Notes: a model not told the origin generated them from the sequence alone. DNA of 64,000 nucleotides from Hymenopus coronatus (GCA_030762935.1 CM060882.1:22325001-22389000); one strand, 5' to 3'; positions 45,523 to 57,516 are shown, numbered from the stretch's first letter. Made by a program: numbers and translations.

Positions 45523-46231
45523 GGGGAGAATGGACATGTATGACCAGAAGGCCATGTGTAACATAAACAGTGGAATCACACCTAGCGCACACAGCATGCA
45601 ACTGGCAACATATGTTAGGCCTGTTTCCCGAACAGCGCTAAGAAGAGCCATTATGTGGCAAAGTGGCCATTTTAGGGTACATTTTCCTGTCCCTAATGGC
45701 GAACGTTTTCTGTTTTTACAGTTCTTTTCCCCTTTCGCTGACAGCGAGCAAAAGAACTTTCCCGGGGCCGAGAGTTCAAAGGGCGGGAAATGGATTATGA
45801 AGGTTTTAATGAAATCCTCTGTACAGTTTTCAGAAAGGTCGTTATTTTTATCATTAACGCTCACTTAGATCTCGTGACTGATGTCACTGCAATGTCGGGT
45901 AATTGTAGAAACAGACACATTAAAACCTAGGAGCAGTGTATTTACTATCTCGTTCCACAGTGGATTTACTCGTTTTCTCATACGCGTTAGTCGTTTATGT
46001 AGCTTATATATACATATAAGTGCAGTAAACTAGACAAAACACGCTGGTAGCTTAGACCGGGCCGGTCCAACGCAAATGCTAAAGTAGCAGCCGCAGCCGT
46101 TGTCCGAGAGAGAGGGCTGGCGTGTTGTAGTGCGATAGCGGATGGGTAGAACACTGCTGTTGAATGTAGCGGCATTGTACTCATAGCTTTGGCGAATAGA
46201 AACATTTCCTATTTCATAGACTGATTTGGAG
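45522..46231. other. Unassigned spacer
   Basis: Opposed frames of 112 (plus, 45530-45868) and 145 codons (minus, 45864-45427) overlap antiparallel. The minus one runs through the AAT repeat (a Tyr/Leu homopolymer), so both look accidental. Confidence 0.45.
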
Positions 46232-47107
46232 CTCTTAAAACATTAATGTATTACATTCAAATGACTTTCACTATCTATTCTACAACAAAATCTTCTTACA
46301 AGCTAATTCTTGTATATAATTCATAAAAATCAAGATAAACATTAGGAGAAATGGCTTTAATACGTATGGCTGGCCGCGCCGTGGCCGAGTGGTTAGACCA
46401 TTCGTCTCAACTAGAGAGCCCCCGAGTTCATCCTAATGGACAAAGCGGCGCAGGGGCGAGTTCTCCGGTTTCTCCTGTCATTGCATACTCCAACTTCATT
46501 ACAAGCATCATCAGTATCGTCGTCTGCGATGCCATGTGTAGTAAAAGCGGGCGTTAAACTCTGTTGAGAAATATGTACATATGGCTGCTCGCTATATGAC
46601 GGCCTTGAAATTTCGATCTGATTTCATGACCAGAATGAAAAAGAAAGGAAAAAAAAAAAAAAAACAATAACGAGTTCTCATTTGAGAAATGTCTAAGGAA
46701 GGAAATATAAGCATAAAACAAGGAGATGGTTAACTCTTTAAAAAAAAATCCTGTGCTTTAATATTTACAGTTTCTATGCAATTAGATTTGGTCTATCTCT
46801 TATGGTTTGCCAGTTGCTGAAAAAGTCATCCAAAACAAAGAGCTCTGCAGAGGAAGTTCAAGATATACATTTCATTTGTAATAGGAATATGTTTCATATA
46901 AGGTATTTTAATAAAAATCATTAGTCAACATTTTCCACGTAAAGGGAAGATTAGGGTGGGAGTATGTTCTTGAAAATCATGTTGCATCCTTGGAAAATGC
47001 CCAATTGAAAATCAAGTTTCTTTTTGAGTTATGTTGTTCAGACACGCACGCACACACAGGGATTTATTTCTGTATTACATTGTACATACGTGTAGAGAAA
47101 GTAAAAA
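46232..47107 (+). repeat. H-element, forward, divergent, split by SINE 4
   Basis: 5' part 46232-46360 (ATTACATTCAAATGACTTTC), then SINE 4, then 46670-47107 ending TGTACATACGTGTAGAGAAAG. About 100 bp around 46560-46665 is not H-like. Confidence 0.75.
46369..46556 (+). repeat. SINE family 4, tRNA-Ser/Leu-like head
   Basis: A-box-like GCCGTGGCCGAGTGGTTAGA, B-box-like CCCCGAGTTCATCCTAATGG, body CAGGGGCGAGTTCTCCGGTT, end AGTAAAAGCGGGCGTTAAAC. The long variable-arm spacing suggests a class II tRNA ancestor. It is not a functional tRNA because there is no acceptor stem. Confidence 0.8.
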
Positions 47108-47240
47108 TTGCAAGTTTTGAAATTATGATGTAGTGAACAAAGACAGGTGCATGAGCTCGACTGCGTATAATTGTAATTTAGACGCTCGCATGAAAATTAC
47201 GACACTCATTTTAATTAGTTGTATTACAGTCATGTTGCAA

Positions 47241-48842
47241 GAGGGTCATCCAGAAAGTAGTAGATGATTTGACAGAACTAAACAATAACGAAGCTTTATT
47301 TACAGTACCTTACTCTATTTCTCATTGCTATCAAGGTGTTTATTGTGATGCGGTACCACTTTTTCAACCAGTTTTATATTCTTCCACCGCTAAAGCTCTG
47401 AGCTGTCACTGACTTTTCTGAACGTTGTAATCATTTGCCTTCAACTCCTCCATAATGCTTTATGAACTTTCACTCCGACGTTAGATCCACGATGACATAC
47501 GGAGGAGAAATATGGGGATGGGAACAGACAGGGAATCTGGACCAAGTGAGGTCCCAATTTTTGAAAGGAATTCTAGGGGTACGGCAAACTGCGGAATAAT
47601 GAGGGAATTCGGGGCACATAGTGAAACGATAGAGTGCAAAATCAGAGCAGTTAAATATTGGATGAGAATCGTTCACGGAAACCAATCTCTAATTAGGGCA
47701 GTCTGCTACCGTGAACAGTTCCAAATGGAAGGTAATTCAACGTGGGCTTCAAAATTAAAGAAAGGGTTGGAAACCATTGGGATGGGATACATGTGGATGG
47801 CGGGGCAGGAAAACAGGCCGAGTATTTGGAGAAAAATTAAGAACCGCCTCTGTGATATTGACAGACAGCAAATAATTGCGCAATGCACAGAGGTGTCATT
47901 AGAAGTACAGTCTGGGCTAAAATCGGAGTGAGGTATGGAGCAATACATCAAAACAGGTACCAAACTCATTAGAGAGGGGCTCGCGTGGATTAGACTAGGA
48001 GCAAGGAGGAGCACGAAAATTTCTGACGGAAATGGCGGAATGGCGGGAAAAATATTTGCCGCGAGTTTTTACCACTGCGAATGTAGGGCTAGAAGCATGT
48101 TGGACGGTACTGGCAGGCACGGAAACATGGACGGGCTACGTAAATTTATACTTAAGGCAAGACAGCTGAGATCTGAGGAGGCTGCCAATAGAGATGGGGG
48201 GGGGGATAAGATCAACTAAACAAAAGTGACTACAATGTTCTACATACATATATATTATGTCATACTTATATTTTTATATATTGTGTATATATTTCTTTTA
48301 AGTGTAATTATCTATTATAAGAGGGTACATTTATGAAGGTGTGCTCTGTGCTGTAAATTTAAATTGATATATTTGAATATCTTTGTATTTTTATTTTCGG
48401 GTTCACTCTTTTAATTCTTTGTTGTTGTTTTAATATTGCTTGTAATGTGTATTACAAAAGCACGTACGGTCTGTGGACCCGTGCGATTGTTGAAATTCTA
48501 TGTATGATATTGCTATGTCAATAAATACACTTATTCATTCACTCCGTTCTTTGTGATACACACTGATTCTTCCTTGATTACTCGTAAATTATGCAACATT
48601 TCCTCACTGAAGTTTCGATCTCTGTATCATCACCATATTGCGTCATTTACCTATAACATTTGATTGGCCGGAAATGTTGTGCATTGTAAAAGTTCTTTGG
48701 GGGTGAAAAAGTCTTGACAGAATGGAGATTGCGTCGAAAAATAGAGTAAGGTACTGTAACTTTGTAACTAAAGTTTTGTGTTGGTAACATTCGTTATCAT
48801 TTAGTTATGCCAAATCGTCTGTCACTTTCTGGACCACCCTCG
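47241..48842. mobile_element. Mariner-like non-autonomous element, split by a LINE
   Basis: The left end is GAGGGTCATCCAGAAAGTAG and the right end, inverted, is CGAGGGTGGTCCAGAAAGTG. Both continue with a GAYGATTTG motif a few bases further in, so these are terminal inverted repeats of about 34 bp. A TA abuts the right end. The left flank is not a clean TA, so it has probably decayed. Without the LINE piece (about 47475-48535) the element would be about 540 bp. No transposase is seen. Confidence 0.7.
47475..48535 (+). mobile_element. 5'-truncated non-LTR retrotransposon (LINE) 3' end
   Basis: Just inside the left edge a frame reads MTYGGEIWGW, then LDQVRSQFLKGILGV, the conserved tail that follows the reverse transcriptase of many insect LINEs. 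The frame breaks near 47590 and continues as ECKIRAVKYWMRIV, then a basic C-terminal region to about 48220. An untranslated tail ends in AATAAATACAC plus ATTC-like repeats. TTCACTCCG is present on both sides (about 47465 and 48535), consistent with a target-site duplication. Confidence 0.7.
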
Positions 48843-49427
48843 TATAATGTACTGCAGAGTTATTTCAGCACGGGGATATTAATGTTGAGTTAGCGGGATG
48901 GAATTCAATTTCATTAGCCACCTTTAGAGTGCAGCACTGCACTGTTGCATGATAAATGGCAGCTACTTGGTGTTCCTTTATCACTTTCGTCTCCTTACTT
49001 ACTTGCGTTGAATAATATACTGTCTTGAAAAGTCTCTTCAGAGATATTAGGAGATGTAAGATGAAAACTTAATGTTTCCCAAAACCTCTCTTTATCCCCT
49101 AATGCCAAAGTAACGCTCTTATACTTTTCTAGGTTTCTAGCTCTCACTCGCTTGCTCTGTTTGCTTTTTTTTTCTCTCCTCTTCCTATCCATTTATATTT
49201 TATTAGATTATGAAATTTTCACTCCACCAGATATTAGTTTGTGCACGTACAGCATGGTGAGAAGGTCAAAAAGAAAAAGAACTATGTACCTACAGGGTCA
49301 ATAGCAACTGAATGAATGACAGCCATTTTGTCTCTAAAGATAGCGTCCTCTAGCGAGCGAAACAGACAGAGACAGAGCATGTTTAGAACTCGTGCAGAAG
49401 ACTAGTGTGTATAAGTTGTATACCTTT
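48843..49427. other. Unassigned spacer
   Basis: Lys/Arg-rich minus frame (49192-48995), no motif. No repeat recognised. Confidence 0.4.
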
Positions 49428-49612
49428 TACTTTCTCTACACGTACTATGTACACAGAAGGTATTGTTTCCCACCTAAAACTTCTATACCGAGATTTCTCA
49501 CTCGAAATTTATGTTTCTAGACCCCCTGAATAAAAAGCATTTCTAGAAAAATGTCAATGTGTGTCTGTATAGGTTAAAAAAAAAATATGATGTGCTCCAT
49601 TCACATGGGTAA
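49428..49612. repeat. H-element 3' end (reverse) joined to 5' tip (forward)
   Basis: ACTTTCTCTACACGTACTAT, through GTGTGTCTGTATAGGTT, then AATATGATGTGCTCCATTCA. The hairpin lacks its second arm. Confidence 0.75.
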
Positions 49613-49635
49613 AAAAAAACTTTTCTTTCAAAAGA

Positions 49636-49871
49636 TTATTTATTTATTTTTTCATTTATGTATCCCGCCTTTAACATCTAAGGTCATATCGGGGGCTCTG
49701 CACTTGAAACAACTCGTTGTCTGTAGGTTTAAAACATTTTATTTTCCTCAAACATGTTCACTCTCATATACTTTCACACTCTGTGGGGGATAGGGAATAA
49801 TTCTATCTATCGAACCCTGGACCTCCGGGTGAGAAGTCAGCTCGCTGACAATTCGATCACGGGGGCAGTCT
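49636..49871 (-). repeat. SINE family 3, reverse
   Basis: Tail motif ACATCTAAGGTCATATCGGG, body TGTGGGGGATAGGGAATAAT, head on minus with CCCGGAGGTCCAGGGTTCGA. Confidence 0.85.
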
Positions 49872-49872
49872 T

Positions 49873-50156
49873 ATTTATTTTGTTTCATTTGTATGGTCCT
49901 CTTTAACTTCAATAGTCATATCCGGGGCTATGACTTTTTAAATAATTCGTATTGCTGTAGGTTTTAGAACGTCAGGTTAATCAGTTTTATATTACTAAAC
50001 ACACGCACATTTACTCTCACATACATACCTCCAGACTTTGTGGGGGGATAGGGAATAATTTTGGTTAAGGAAAAGTTTTCCGCCCCAGCCGGGAATCAAA
50101 CCCGCGACCTCCGGGTGAGAAATCAACTCGTTGACCACTCAACTACGGAGGCAATC
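49873..50156 (-). repeat. SINE family 3, second reverse copy in tandem
   Basis: TGTTTCATTTGTATGGTCCT then CTTTAACTTCAATAGTCATA, body and head with B-box (minus) GGTCGCGGGTTTGATTCCCG. It sits directly beside the previous copy in the same orientation but is well diverged from it. Confidence 0.85.
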
Positions 50157-51273
50157 ACAAGGGATTATTCTTTTATCTACATCATGCTAATCGAAATACA
50201 CATTAGCAGAAATTATCTTATCTTTTAAGCAGAAGAGGCATAAAATGGAAAGAAATGGCGTGTTATTTATGGACGCTCTTTAACTGCTTTGGTTCTCAGC
50301 GTCCCATTCTATATTGGGCGTGAAAGATCGCTTAATTTTGCTCAGAAACCTCTCTTATCAGGCTTGAGGTTCTTTTACGTGCCGTAAATCTATGACACGG
50401 GACCAACGGCTTTACTTCCCTTCCGAAGGAAGCCATGCTAAGGATTTTTACGCCCGAAAAAATCCATCGTCCTCCGCCGGGTTTGAACCCGCGACCTTGG
50501 GTATATGAAGTTAGCATGGTAACCATTACACCACGGAGGGCGACAGAAGAGGCATAAGATAATACAGTAGGATAAATTAATAGTAATTATTTTTAAAAGC
50601 TGGTTCTATGTGAAACAACTGGAGTTCAGTTCGCAATGCATGGCCTGCAGTAAAACAAGAGAGATAAAACGAAACGTCTCTTCCAGTTTGAGAAAAGTTT
50701 AAGCAGTTTAAAATTGAAACTAATAACAAGGAATATTTCAGAAACGGTTAGCTCTACATAAAAAAAATGTACATGACATAAATTATGTTTTTAATGATAT
50801 CTACTTTTTTTTTGTAGTAAGTTTTTTTTCTAGCTCTTACGGCTTATTTAAAATTTGCTTACTGTATGCAAAATTCTGCATCTAGAATAAAGAGGTCTTC
50901 AGAGGCTATTCCTAAAAATTTCAAAATATGCAATTTATTCATTATGTAAATATCTTTCATATACGGCATTTTAATCACAATCTTTAGAGCAGTTTTTGAG
51001 AAAAACAGCATTTTCAAAAAGTTTTCCATGTAAAGGGTAGTTTGTGGTGGGAGGAGTTTCTTGAAAATCTTCGTGTCGTATCCTTTGAAGATACTAAACC
51101 AAGTTTTGTTTTTAACGATGTTTTCGTTTTTGAGCTATGCTGTCCACAGACATACACGGACCTTTTTCTAATAATGCTTTTTTCGAACTCAGGGGATCTG
51201 AAAACAAACATTTCCGGTATGGAAGTTTTGGGTGGAGTACACTGTAGTCGCACACAGCTAGAGAATGTAAAAA
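50157..51273 (+). repeat. H-element, forward, split by SINE 2
   Basis: 50157-50243 (CATGCTAATCGAAATACACA) and 50544-51273 (AATAACAAGGAATATTTCAG to a degraded hairpin with GCTAGAGAATGTAAAAA). Confidence 0.85.
50244..50543 (-). repeat. SINE family 2, complete, reverse, 14-bp TSD
   Basis: Best-preserved copy, about 300 bp. Head on minus: GTCGCCCTCCGTGGTGTAAT, then B-box GGTCGCGGGTTCAAACCCGG. Body: TCCTTAGCATGGCTTCCTTC. Tail: GTTAAAGAGCGTCCATAAAT. CAGAAGAGGCATAA flanks both sides (50230-50243, 50544-50557). Confidence 0.92.
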
Positions 51274-51780
51274 CGAAAATACCGTTTAATGCTAAACTTG
51301 GTATTTATGTTGCGTATCTTCCAAGGATGCGACGCGAAGATTTTGATCAAAATCTCCCTGCTCCAAACTACCCTTTACGTGAAAAAAAAATGTTATTTTC
51401 TCAAAGATGTCCGTAATGATTTTTATTAAAATAGCGTATATTAAAAATAATTAAGTGAAGAATAAAATATATGGCTTGAATTTTCTAGGAATATGTTGAT
51501 CTCTTCATTCTGGATGACTTTTGTATAACTATATAACTGGTAAATCGTAATAGATAGAAAAAACTTATACACAAAAAATGTAGATTTCGTTAAAGCACAC
51601 ACTTTGTTATATAGACCGTTTCCGAGATATTCCGTTGTTGGTTTGAATTTTAAAATACAAACTTTTCTCATCCGTTTAACATCCCTTTGGGCTTAGAAAA
51701 TTAACGAATTTTAATGTCAATTACACAATGACGAGCTTTAAAAGCAATCAACTATCGTTTTAGCCTAGTATACCCCCTTA
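51274..51780 (-). repeat. H-element internal fragment, reverse
   Basis: From ACCGTTTAATGCTAAACTTG to TTTTAGCCTAGTATACCCCC. It joins a forward copy on the left and a reverse full copy on the right. Confidence 0.8.
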
Positions 51781-52598
51781 TTTACTTTCTCTATACGAAC
51801 TATGTACATAGTGTATAGAGAAGGTATTGCACCCCACCAAAAAGTTGGATACAGAGATTTCACCGGAAATATATGTTTTAGGGCCCCCTTTATCTAAAAA
51901 AAAGGTCCGTGTGTCAATGAACACGACAATTCAAAAACGAAAAGTCGGTAAAATACCAAACCTGGTATTTAAATTTTATTATCTTCCAGGGATGCGACAC
52001 GAAGTTTTTGAGAAAAATCCTCCCACCCCCAACTACCCTGTACATGGAACTTTTTTCGAACATTTTGATTTTCTAAAAAATGGCTCTAACGATTTTGATT
52101 AAAATGTCGTATATTAAAGATATTTACCTGACAAATAAAATATATATTTTGAATTTTCTGGGAACAGCCTCTGAAGACTACCTTATTCTGGATCAATTTT
52201 ACGGAATTTTTACATTAACTGCTAAACCGTAAGAGATGGACAAAAGCTTACCACACAACAAATGTAGAGTACGTTAAAACACACAATTTATGTTATATAC
52301 ATTTTTTTCGTGGAATTGATTGTTTTTGAGATATTCCTTGTTTTTGGTTTCAGCTATAAAAACATACTTTTCTCATACAGGACTATGTGAACTCGTGTCC
52401 ATACAAACAAAGGAACTTCAGTCGCAGAGGAATCAGCTTTTGACTATCACTTTAACCTATGGTACCCCCTTATTTCGCTTCTACTAATAAGGAAGCAAGT
52501 AATAAGACTATTTCTGCTAATTTTTGCCCCATTAGATGAAGTAAATAGAATAATTTGTTGCAGTGATATAGAGAAAGTCATGTAAACACATTAGATTT
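51781..52598 (-). repeat. H-element, full length, reverse
   Basis: Opens ACTTTCTCTATACGAACTAT with good hairpin arms (51784-51820). The AC tract is nearly lost (GTCCGTGTGTCAATG). Ends GTCATGTAAACACATTAGAT. Confidence 0.9.
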
Positions 52599-53444
52599 TT
52601 GTTTAACTAATTTATAATGCCCCTATATTTTTGTTGTTGTTGAAAATATTGTAATTGAAATCTGATAAATATAAAAATATTATTTTCTTCCGCAGTTTTA
52701 AATAATCTGTTTTTCTCTCTTCCAATATTATAGATTTTATATAATTGCTCTTTCCTCGGGATATTACAGTTTGGAGAACTTGGAAAATCACCTATTGAAA
52801 AATACGTAATATCAAAACATAAAAGGTTATCCTGTATTCACTATATGGAGAGCTAACGATGCAATAAAAACAACAAAGTTAGTTTTTATGCTGATTAAAA
52901 TCATTACTCGATATGAAGCAATTTCGAGGAAGCTATCAAATCTATAATTATCATCCCCTTAGGAGTGTTATAACATGATGGGATTCTAAAAAAATAAAAA
53001 AAATAATTTAATTAATTTGTACTCTTTGCTTATCTTTCTCATTCGTTATACACGTCTCTCTTGGAGACAAATTGTGATATCTCTGGAGTAAAACTCTATT
53101 TATGGCTCAAATTCGTTTAAGGGGCCTTGGAAGTGAACATTTAAATGTCTATATTTCTGTATAGATTTTTCTGAAAGTTTTGCTGTGATTGTATGGTTAC
53201 GTTAATATGAATACCAAATTTGATAAATACTTTGTAAAATATAAATTATTTCATAAACTGTATTGTGTAAATAGTAACAAAATACAGTCCACAAGCCTCA
53301 AAATTTAAGAAAATAGAGCTTTGAACTAAACACAGAAACTTTAAACTGGGATACTTCAATAACTTCACTTACTGAAAAATAATTTTTTTTAAAAAAAAAT
53401 ATAGACATTTTAATCTCAATTAATTAATTTGAAAAATTACTTTT
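52599..53444. other. AT-rich unique spacer
   Basis: About 850 bp, strongly AT-rich, no open frames of note and no repeat motifs that I can see. Confidence 0.45.
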
Positions 53445-54490
53445 GGTGTTACGACAATTCTGTCCGTTTTACTTTCACTGTAAATACACGTTTTAGGGTC
53501 CCATGTATCCAACAAACATTTTTGGAAAAAGGTATGTTTGTGAACACGATAACTCAAAAACGAAAACCCGGTAAAACACCAAACTTAATATTGAAGTTTA
53601 GTATCTTCTAAGGAAGCGACACGAAGATTTTCATGAAAATCCCTCCACCCTAACTACCCTTTACATGGGAAAAAATTAGAAAATTTTGTTTTTCTCAAAA
53701 ATGGATCTAACGATTTTGATTAAAATCTCTTATAATTATGAAATTTACATGCCAAATAAAATGTATATCTTGGATTTTCTGGGAATAGCCTCTAAAGACC
53801 TCTTTATTCTGGATGATTTTTATTCAATTCTGCATAACTGGTAAACCGTAAGAGATAGACAAAAACTTACTACATAAAAATGAAGAGTACGTTAAAACAC
53901 ACAATTTATGTTATATACATTTTTTCGTGGAGTTGATCGTTTTTAAGATATTCCTTGTTATTGTTTTCAGCTTTGAAAAACATACTTTCCTCTAACAGGA
54001 ATTTGTCAACTCCTGACCATACAAACAAAGGAACTTCAGTCACATAGCAACCAGCTTTTGCCTATCACTTTAACCTATGGTACTCCCTTATTTCGCTTCT
54101 ACTTACAAGGAAGCAAGTAATAAGACTATTTCTGCTAATTTTTTTTCGATTAGCATGAAGTAAATAGAGGCATAAGTTTTTTTAAATGTTTTTTTTTTTT
54201 TTGGCCCGCCTGGGTAGTGTGGTGGTAGCGTGTCTGCTTCACATTCAAAAGGTCGTGAGTTCGAATCTCGCTTAGGGTGAGTTACCCGGATAAGGTTTTT
54301 TCGGGGTTTTCCCTTACTTTCAGAAGACTAATGTCGAGTAACTTTGAGCTCCGTTGACCCCGAGGTCATTTGAGCATCATTTCACCAATTTCATTCATCA
54401 TCCGATATGACCAACCAGGTTAAAAGACGTTAAGCTACAGAAAAAAATTAATACTTTGTTGCCGAGATGAACACCTTAGATTTTTTATTA
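53445..54490 (-). repeat. H-element, reverse, split by SINE 1
   Basis: 53480-54195 from ACGTTTTAGGGTCCCATGTA to ATAGAGGCATAAGTTTTTTT. After the SINE, the 5' tip resumes as CTTTGTTGCCGAGATGAACA, then TTAGATTT. The hairpin is missing. Confidence 0.85.
54203..54440 (+). repeat. SINE family 1, complete, forward
   Basis: GGCCCGCCTGGGTAGTGTGG head, B-box GGTCGTGAGTTCGAATCTCG, GAGTTACCCGGATAAGG, tail CCGATATGACCAACCAGGTT then AAAAGACGTTAAGC. Best-preserved forward copy. It is not a tRNA gene because the 3' acceptor stem is absent. Confidence 0.88.
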
Positions 54491-54989
54491 TAAAGTATTA
54501 AAAGGTATTTTATGGTGGAAAAGTGTGGATCTGAAATGCGAAGCTGGCATTATTTAGACAGATGACAAACAGAAATCCTCTGGCGTCCATACATGGGGCC
54601 CTGCGTGTTCACGTGGGCGGAAGAAGGAATTATTTGCCCCATATGTAGTGCTGTTTTTTATTGGGCAGCATATGGCTACACACGCTGTTCAAACACACAT
54701 GGATCCATCTCACTTCCTGTTTAAATACCAAAGTACTTTCTGGCACAAAGCGCACGGGGACGCTATCCCTTTTTGGGGCCACGGTCGTGCTTTTACATTG
54801 CACCAGTTATTACAAACGATTGTAATAAACCTTCGGTTAACGCTAAAATAACAAATCCAAAACTTTCTCTGTTTAATCTCATCGGAGAGCACATGTTCAA
54901 AGCATGTTTTTGGTAAAGCATGCATTTAGGCAACGGATCAAAGAGTCTTGGTGATGGAAATCAAAGTTATCACTTTTCTGTGACCCGAG
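54491..54989. other. Unassigned spacer
   Basis: Opposed 67- and 71-codon frames overlap at 54648-54925. Neither has a motif. Confidence 0.4.
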
Positions 54990-55185
54990 AGAAATATCTG
55001 ATATGCTACATTCACACAGCTTTCTCTACCTATGCTGTAAAATTTGTTTCTTACAAAACATTCGCGCTTATCAAGATAAACATGTTTAATTTTTTTATTA
55101 TCTTTACACATATTATGTACATAGTATAGCAATATATATTTTAAGACCCCGCGATTAAAAAAAGTATTTTTAGAAACATTTGAGA
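54990..55185. repeat. H-element 5' fragment (forward) joined to 3' fragment (reverse)
   Basis: ATCTGATATGCTACATTCAC to ATCAAGATAAACATG, then TTATCTTTACACATATTATG and AAGACCCCGCGATTAAAAAA. Confidence 0.7.
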
Positions 55186-55245
55186 ACACCTTCAGGTTTA
55201 CCGGGAAACATGCGAGTCAGTTGAGAAATTCAATGCTATGCCGGC

Positions 55246-55380
55246 ATGTTGCCATGGTAACTCAGTGGTAGAGTAACCGGCTAGAGACCGGGAGATCCAG
55301 CTATGGCATTGAACTTTTCAGTTTGACTCTACCTATCCAACTCCTGTCCTACACACGGCTTGTGTCAAAATAAAGCATTA
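55246..55380 (+). repeat. SINE-like tRNA-derived repeat (family 5)
   Basis: A-box-like TGGTAACTCAGTGGTAGAGT and B-box-like GACCGGGAGATCCAGC, then TTGACTCTACCTATCCAACT to AAAATAAAGCATT. The only copy in the window. Confidence 0.6.
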
Positions 55381-55389
55381 ATCCAATAC

Positions 55390-56417
55390 CTTGGTATTTA
55401 AGTTTAGTATCTTTCAGGGATACCACACGAAGATTTATAAGAAAATCCTCCATGGAAAATTTTTTGAAACTTTTTTATTTTCTCAAAAATGACTCTAACG
55501 ATTTTGATTACAATATCATACATTAAAGACACGTACATGACAAATAAAATGTATATCTTGAATTTTCTGGGAATAGCCTCTGAAGACATCTTTATTCTGG
55601 GTGAATTTTGCGGAATTTTGCAAAACTTGTAAACCGTTAAAGACAGACAAAAGCTCATTTAAAAAAGGAAAAGTTTATTAAAACACACGATTTAAGTTAT
55701 ATACATTTTTTCGTGGAGTTGATCGTTTTTGAGGTATTCCTTGTTATAGGTTTCAGTTTTAAACTTTTCTCATACTGGAACTTATCAAATCCTGGCCACG
55801 CAAAGAAACGGATTTCAATCCTATAGCAACCACGTTTTAAAACATTTTTAGCCTAGTGTGCTCCTTTATTGCCCTTTTGCTTATAAGGAACTAAGTAATA
55901 GACCCATTTCTGCTAACCTGTAACTCGATTAGCATGATGCAGATGGGAAAATAAGCTTAATACAATCATTTGTCATAGAAATGTAGAGAAAGTCATGTGA
56001 ATGGAACACATCAGATGTTTACTTTCTCTACACGTGCTATGTATATAGTGTATAAAGAATTTTTTGTTTATTGTTTCATTTATATAGTCTCCTTTAACAT
56101 CTAAGGTCATATCGGGAGGTTTGTATTAGAAGCAACTCGTCTGTAGGTTTTTACGTTGGGTTTAAATCATTTTATTTTCCTCAAAACACACCCACACTCG
56201 CTCTCACATACATACTTCTAGACTGTGTGGGGGATAGGGAATAATTTTGGTTAAAGAAAAATTCCCCGCCTCAGCCGGGAATCGAACCCGGTACCACCGG
56301 GTGACACTCGACCACAGAGGCAGTCAGTGAAGTATTGTACTCAAAAATTCCATAATGAGATCTCGCCATAAATATAAGCTTTGAGGTGCTCTAAGTAAAA
56401 AAAAAAAAAAAAAAAAA
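55390..56417 (-). repeat. Two reverse H-elements in tandem, second split by SINE 3
   Basis: 55390-56018 is a 3'-truncated copy ending GTCATGTGAATGGAACACAT. 56019-56058 starts the next copy (ACTTTCTCTACACGTGCTAT). SINE 3 intervenes, then 56326-56417 continues as GTGAAGTATTGTACTCAAAA to a terminal A-run. Confidence 0.82.
56059..56325 (-). repeat. SINE family 3, reverse, inside H-element
   Basis: Tail TGTTTCATTTATATAGTCTC, body GTGTGGGGGATAGGGAATAA, head on minus CCGGGTTCGATTCCCGGCTG with GACTGCCTCTGTGGTCGAGT at the extreme end. Confidence 0.88.
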
Positions 56418-56870
56418 GCTATCCTTTATATTATTTAGAATGTAATTATTATTCTGTTTACGCTATAAAATTGCCGAAAAGAGAAGTAATTTAAGTACGG
56501 AAACATATGGGTAGTTAAATTAATTTAGATATTAAGGAAAGGTTTCCCTGATATCGCCCTAATGGGGGGGGGGAGTTCGTTAAACTACCGTCCACGAGGG
56601 GAGCAGAACTCTCGTATTGCGATAGAGAGGCCAATTAACGTTATGGGTATCTAACGGTCTACATGACTCGAGATGTTGACGAAGATGAATTATGGTGGAA
56701 AACCTCTTAAACCCCCTAGGGACGAAGTGGTGTTGAGTGTTGACCTCGCCATTTTCTCTTAAAGCTACGTAAAATCTAGTACACAAACAATAATTATGCA
56801 ATCAGAACTGACGCTGGGTAGACATATATATCATGTTATTTCTTTGTTTCATAACTGTAATTTACAATAA
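56418..56870. other. Unassigned spacer
   Basis: Contains a G9 run (56565-56573) and a 73-codon minus frame without motif. Confidence 0.4.
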
Positions 56871-57403
56871 AGTTCCATTCACATGACTTTCTCTACACCT
56901 CTGTAACAAATTATTCTATTTACTTCATCTTATCGCGAAAAAATTAGCAGAAATAGTCTTATTACTTGTTTCCTTGTTAGTAAATGCAAAATAAGGGAGT
57001 ACCATAGATTAAGGTGATAGTCAAAAGCATAACAACCAGCTTTTGACTATCACTTTAACCTATGGTACTCACTTATTTCGCTACTACTTACAAGGAACCA
57101 AGTAATAAGACTATTTCTGCTAACTTTTTCTCGATTAGCATGAAGTAAATAGAAGCATAAGCTTTTTAACAATAATTTGTTTCAGAGATGTAGAGAAAGT
57201 CATGTGAATGGAAAACATCAGATTTTTATATGCATGCTGTTCCCGAACACACATGGACTTTTTTTTCTTCTTCTTTTCTTTTTGGACTCAGGGAACTCGA
57301 AACATATATTTCCGATTAAATCTCGATATCGAAGTTTTGGGTGAAATATAATACTTCATCTATACCTACACTATGTACATAGTACGTGTAGAGAAATTAA
57401 AAA
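56871..57403. repeat. H-element 5'-5' fold-back dimer plus forward 3' end
   Basis: Forward 5' (56871-57028) mirrors reverse 5' (57029-57226). The axis lies in the TAGTCAAAAGC / GCTTTTGACTA motif. A forward 3' end with hairpin (57360-57398) is attached behind, giving a three-part composite. Confidence 0.85.
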
Positions 57404-57454
57404 GAAAACTGAAAAGTTAAAGAACTTAATTGTTTTGTTATTTTATGTTTTTTA

Positions 57455-57516
57455 ATCTTTTGTAAGAATATTTTGTTTGCAGAGAAAGTCATGCGAATGG
57501 AACACATCACATTTTT
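57455..57516 (-). repeat. H-element 5' tip, reverse
   Basis: TCTTTTGTAAGAATATTTTG then GAGAAAGTCATGCGAATGGA and ACACATCACATTTT. Only about 60 bp retained. Confidence 0.75.

Noticed and set aside
45427..45864. 145-codon minus frame with a Tyr/Leu homopolymer
   Set aside because: It reads through the AAT microsatellite and H-element ends, and is overlapped by an antisense frame. Not credible as a gene.
54203..54300. tRNA gene candidates (good B-boxes at 19025, 32600, 50480, 54250 and others)
   Set aside because: Each is followed by a SINE body, recurs as a dispersed family, and lacks a closing acceptor stem.
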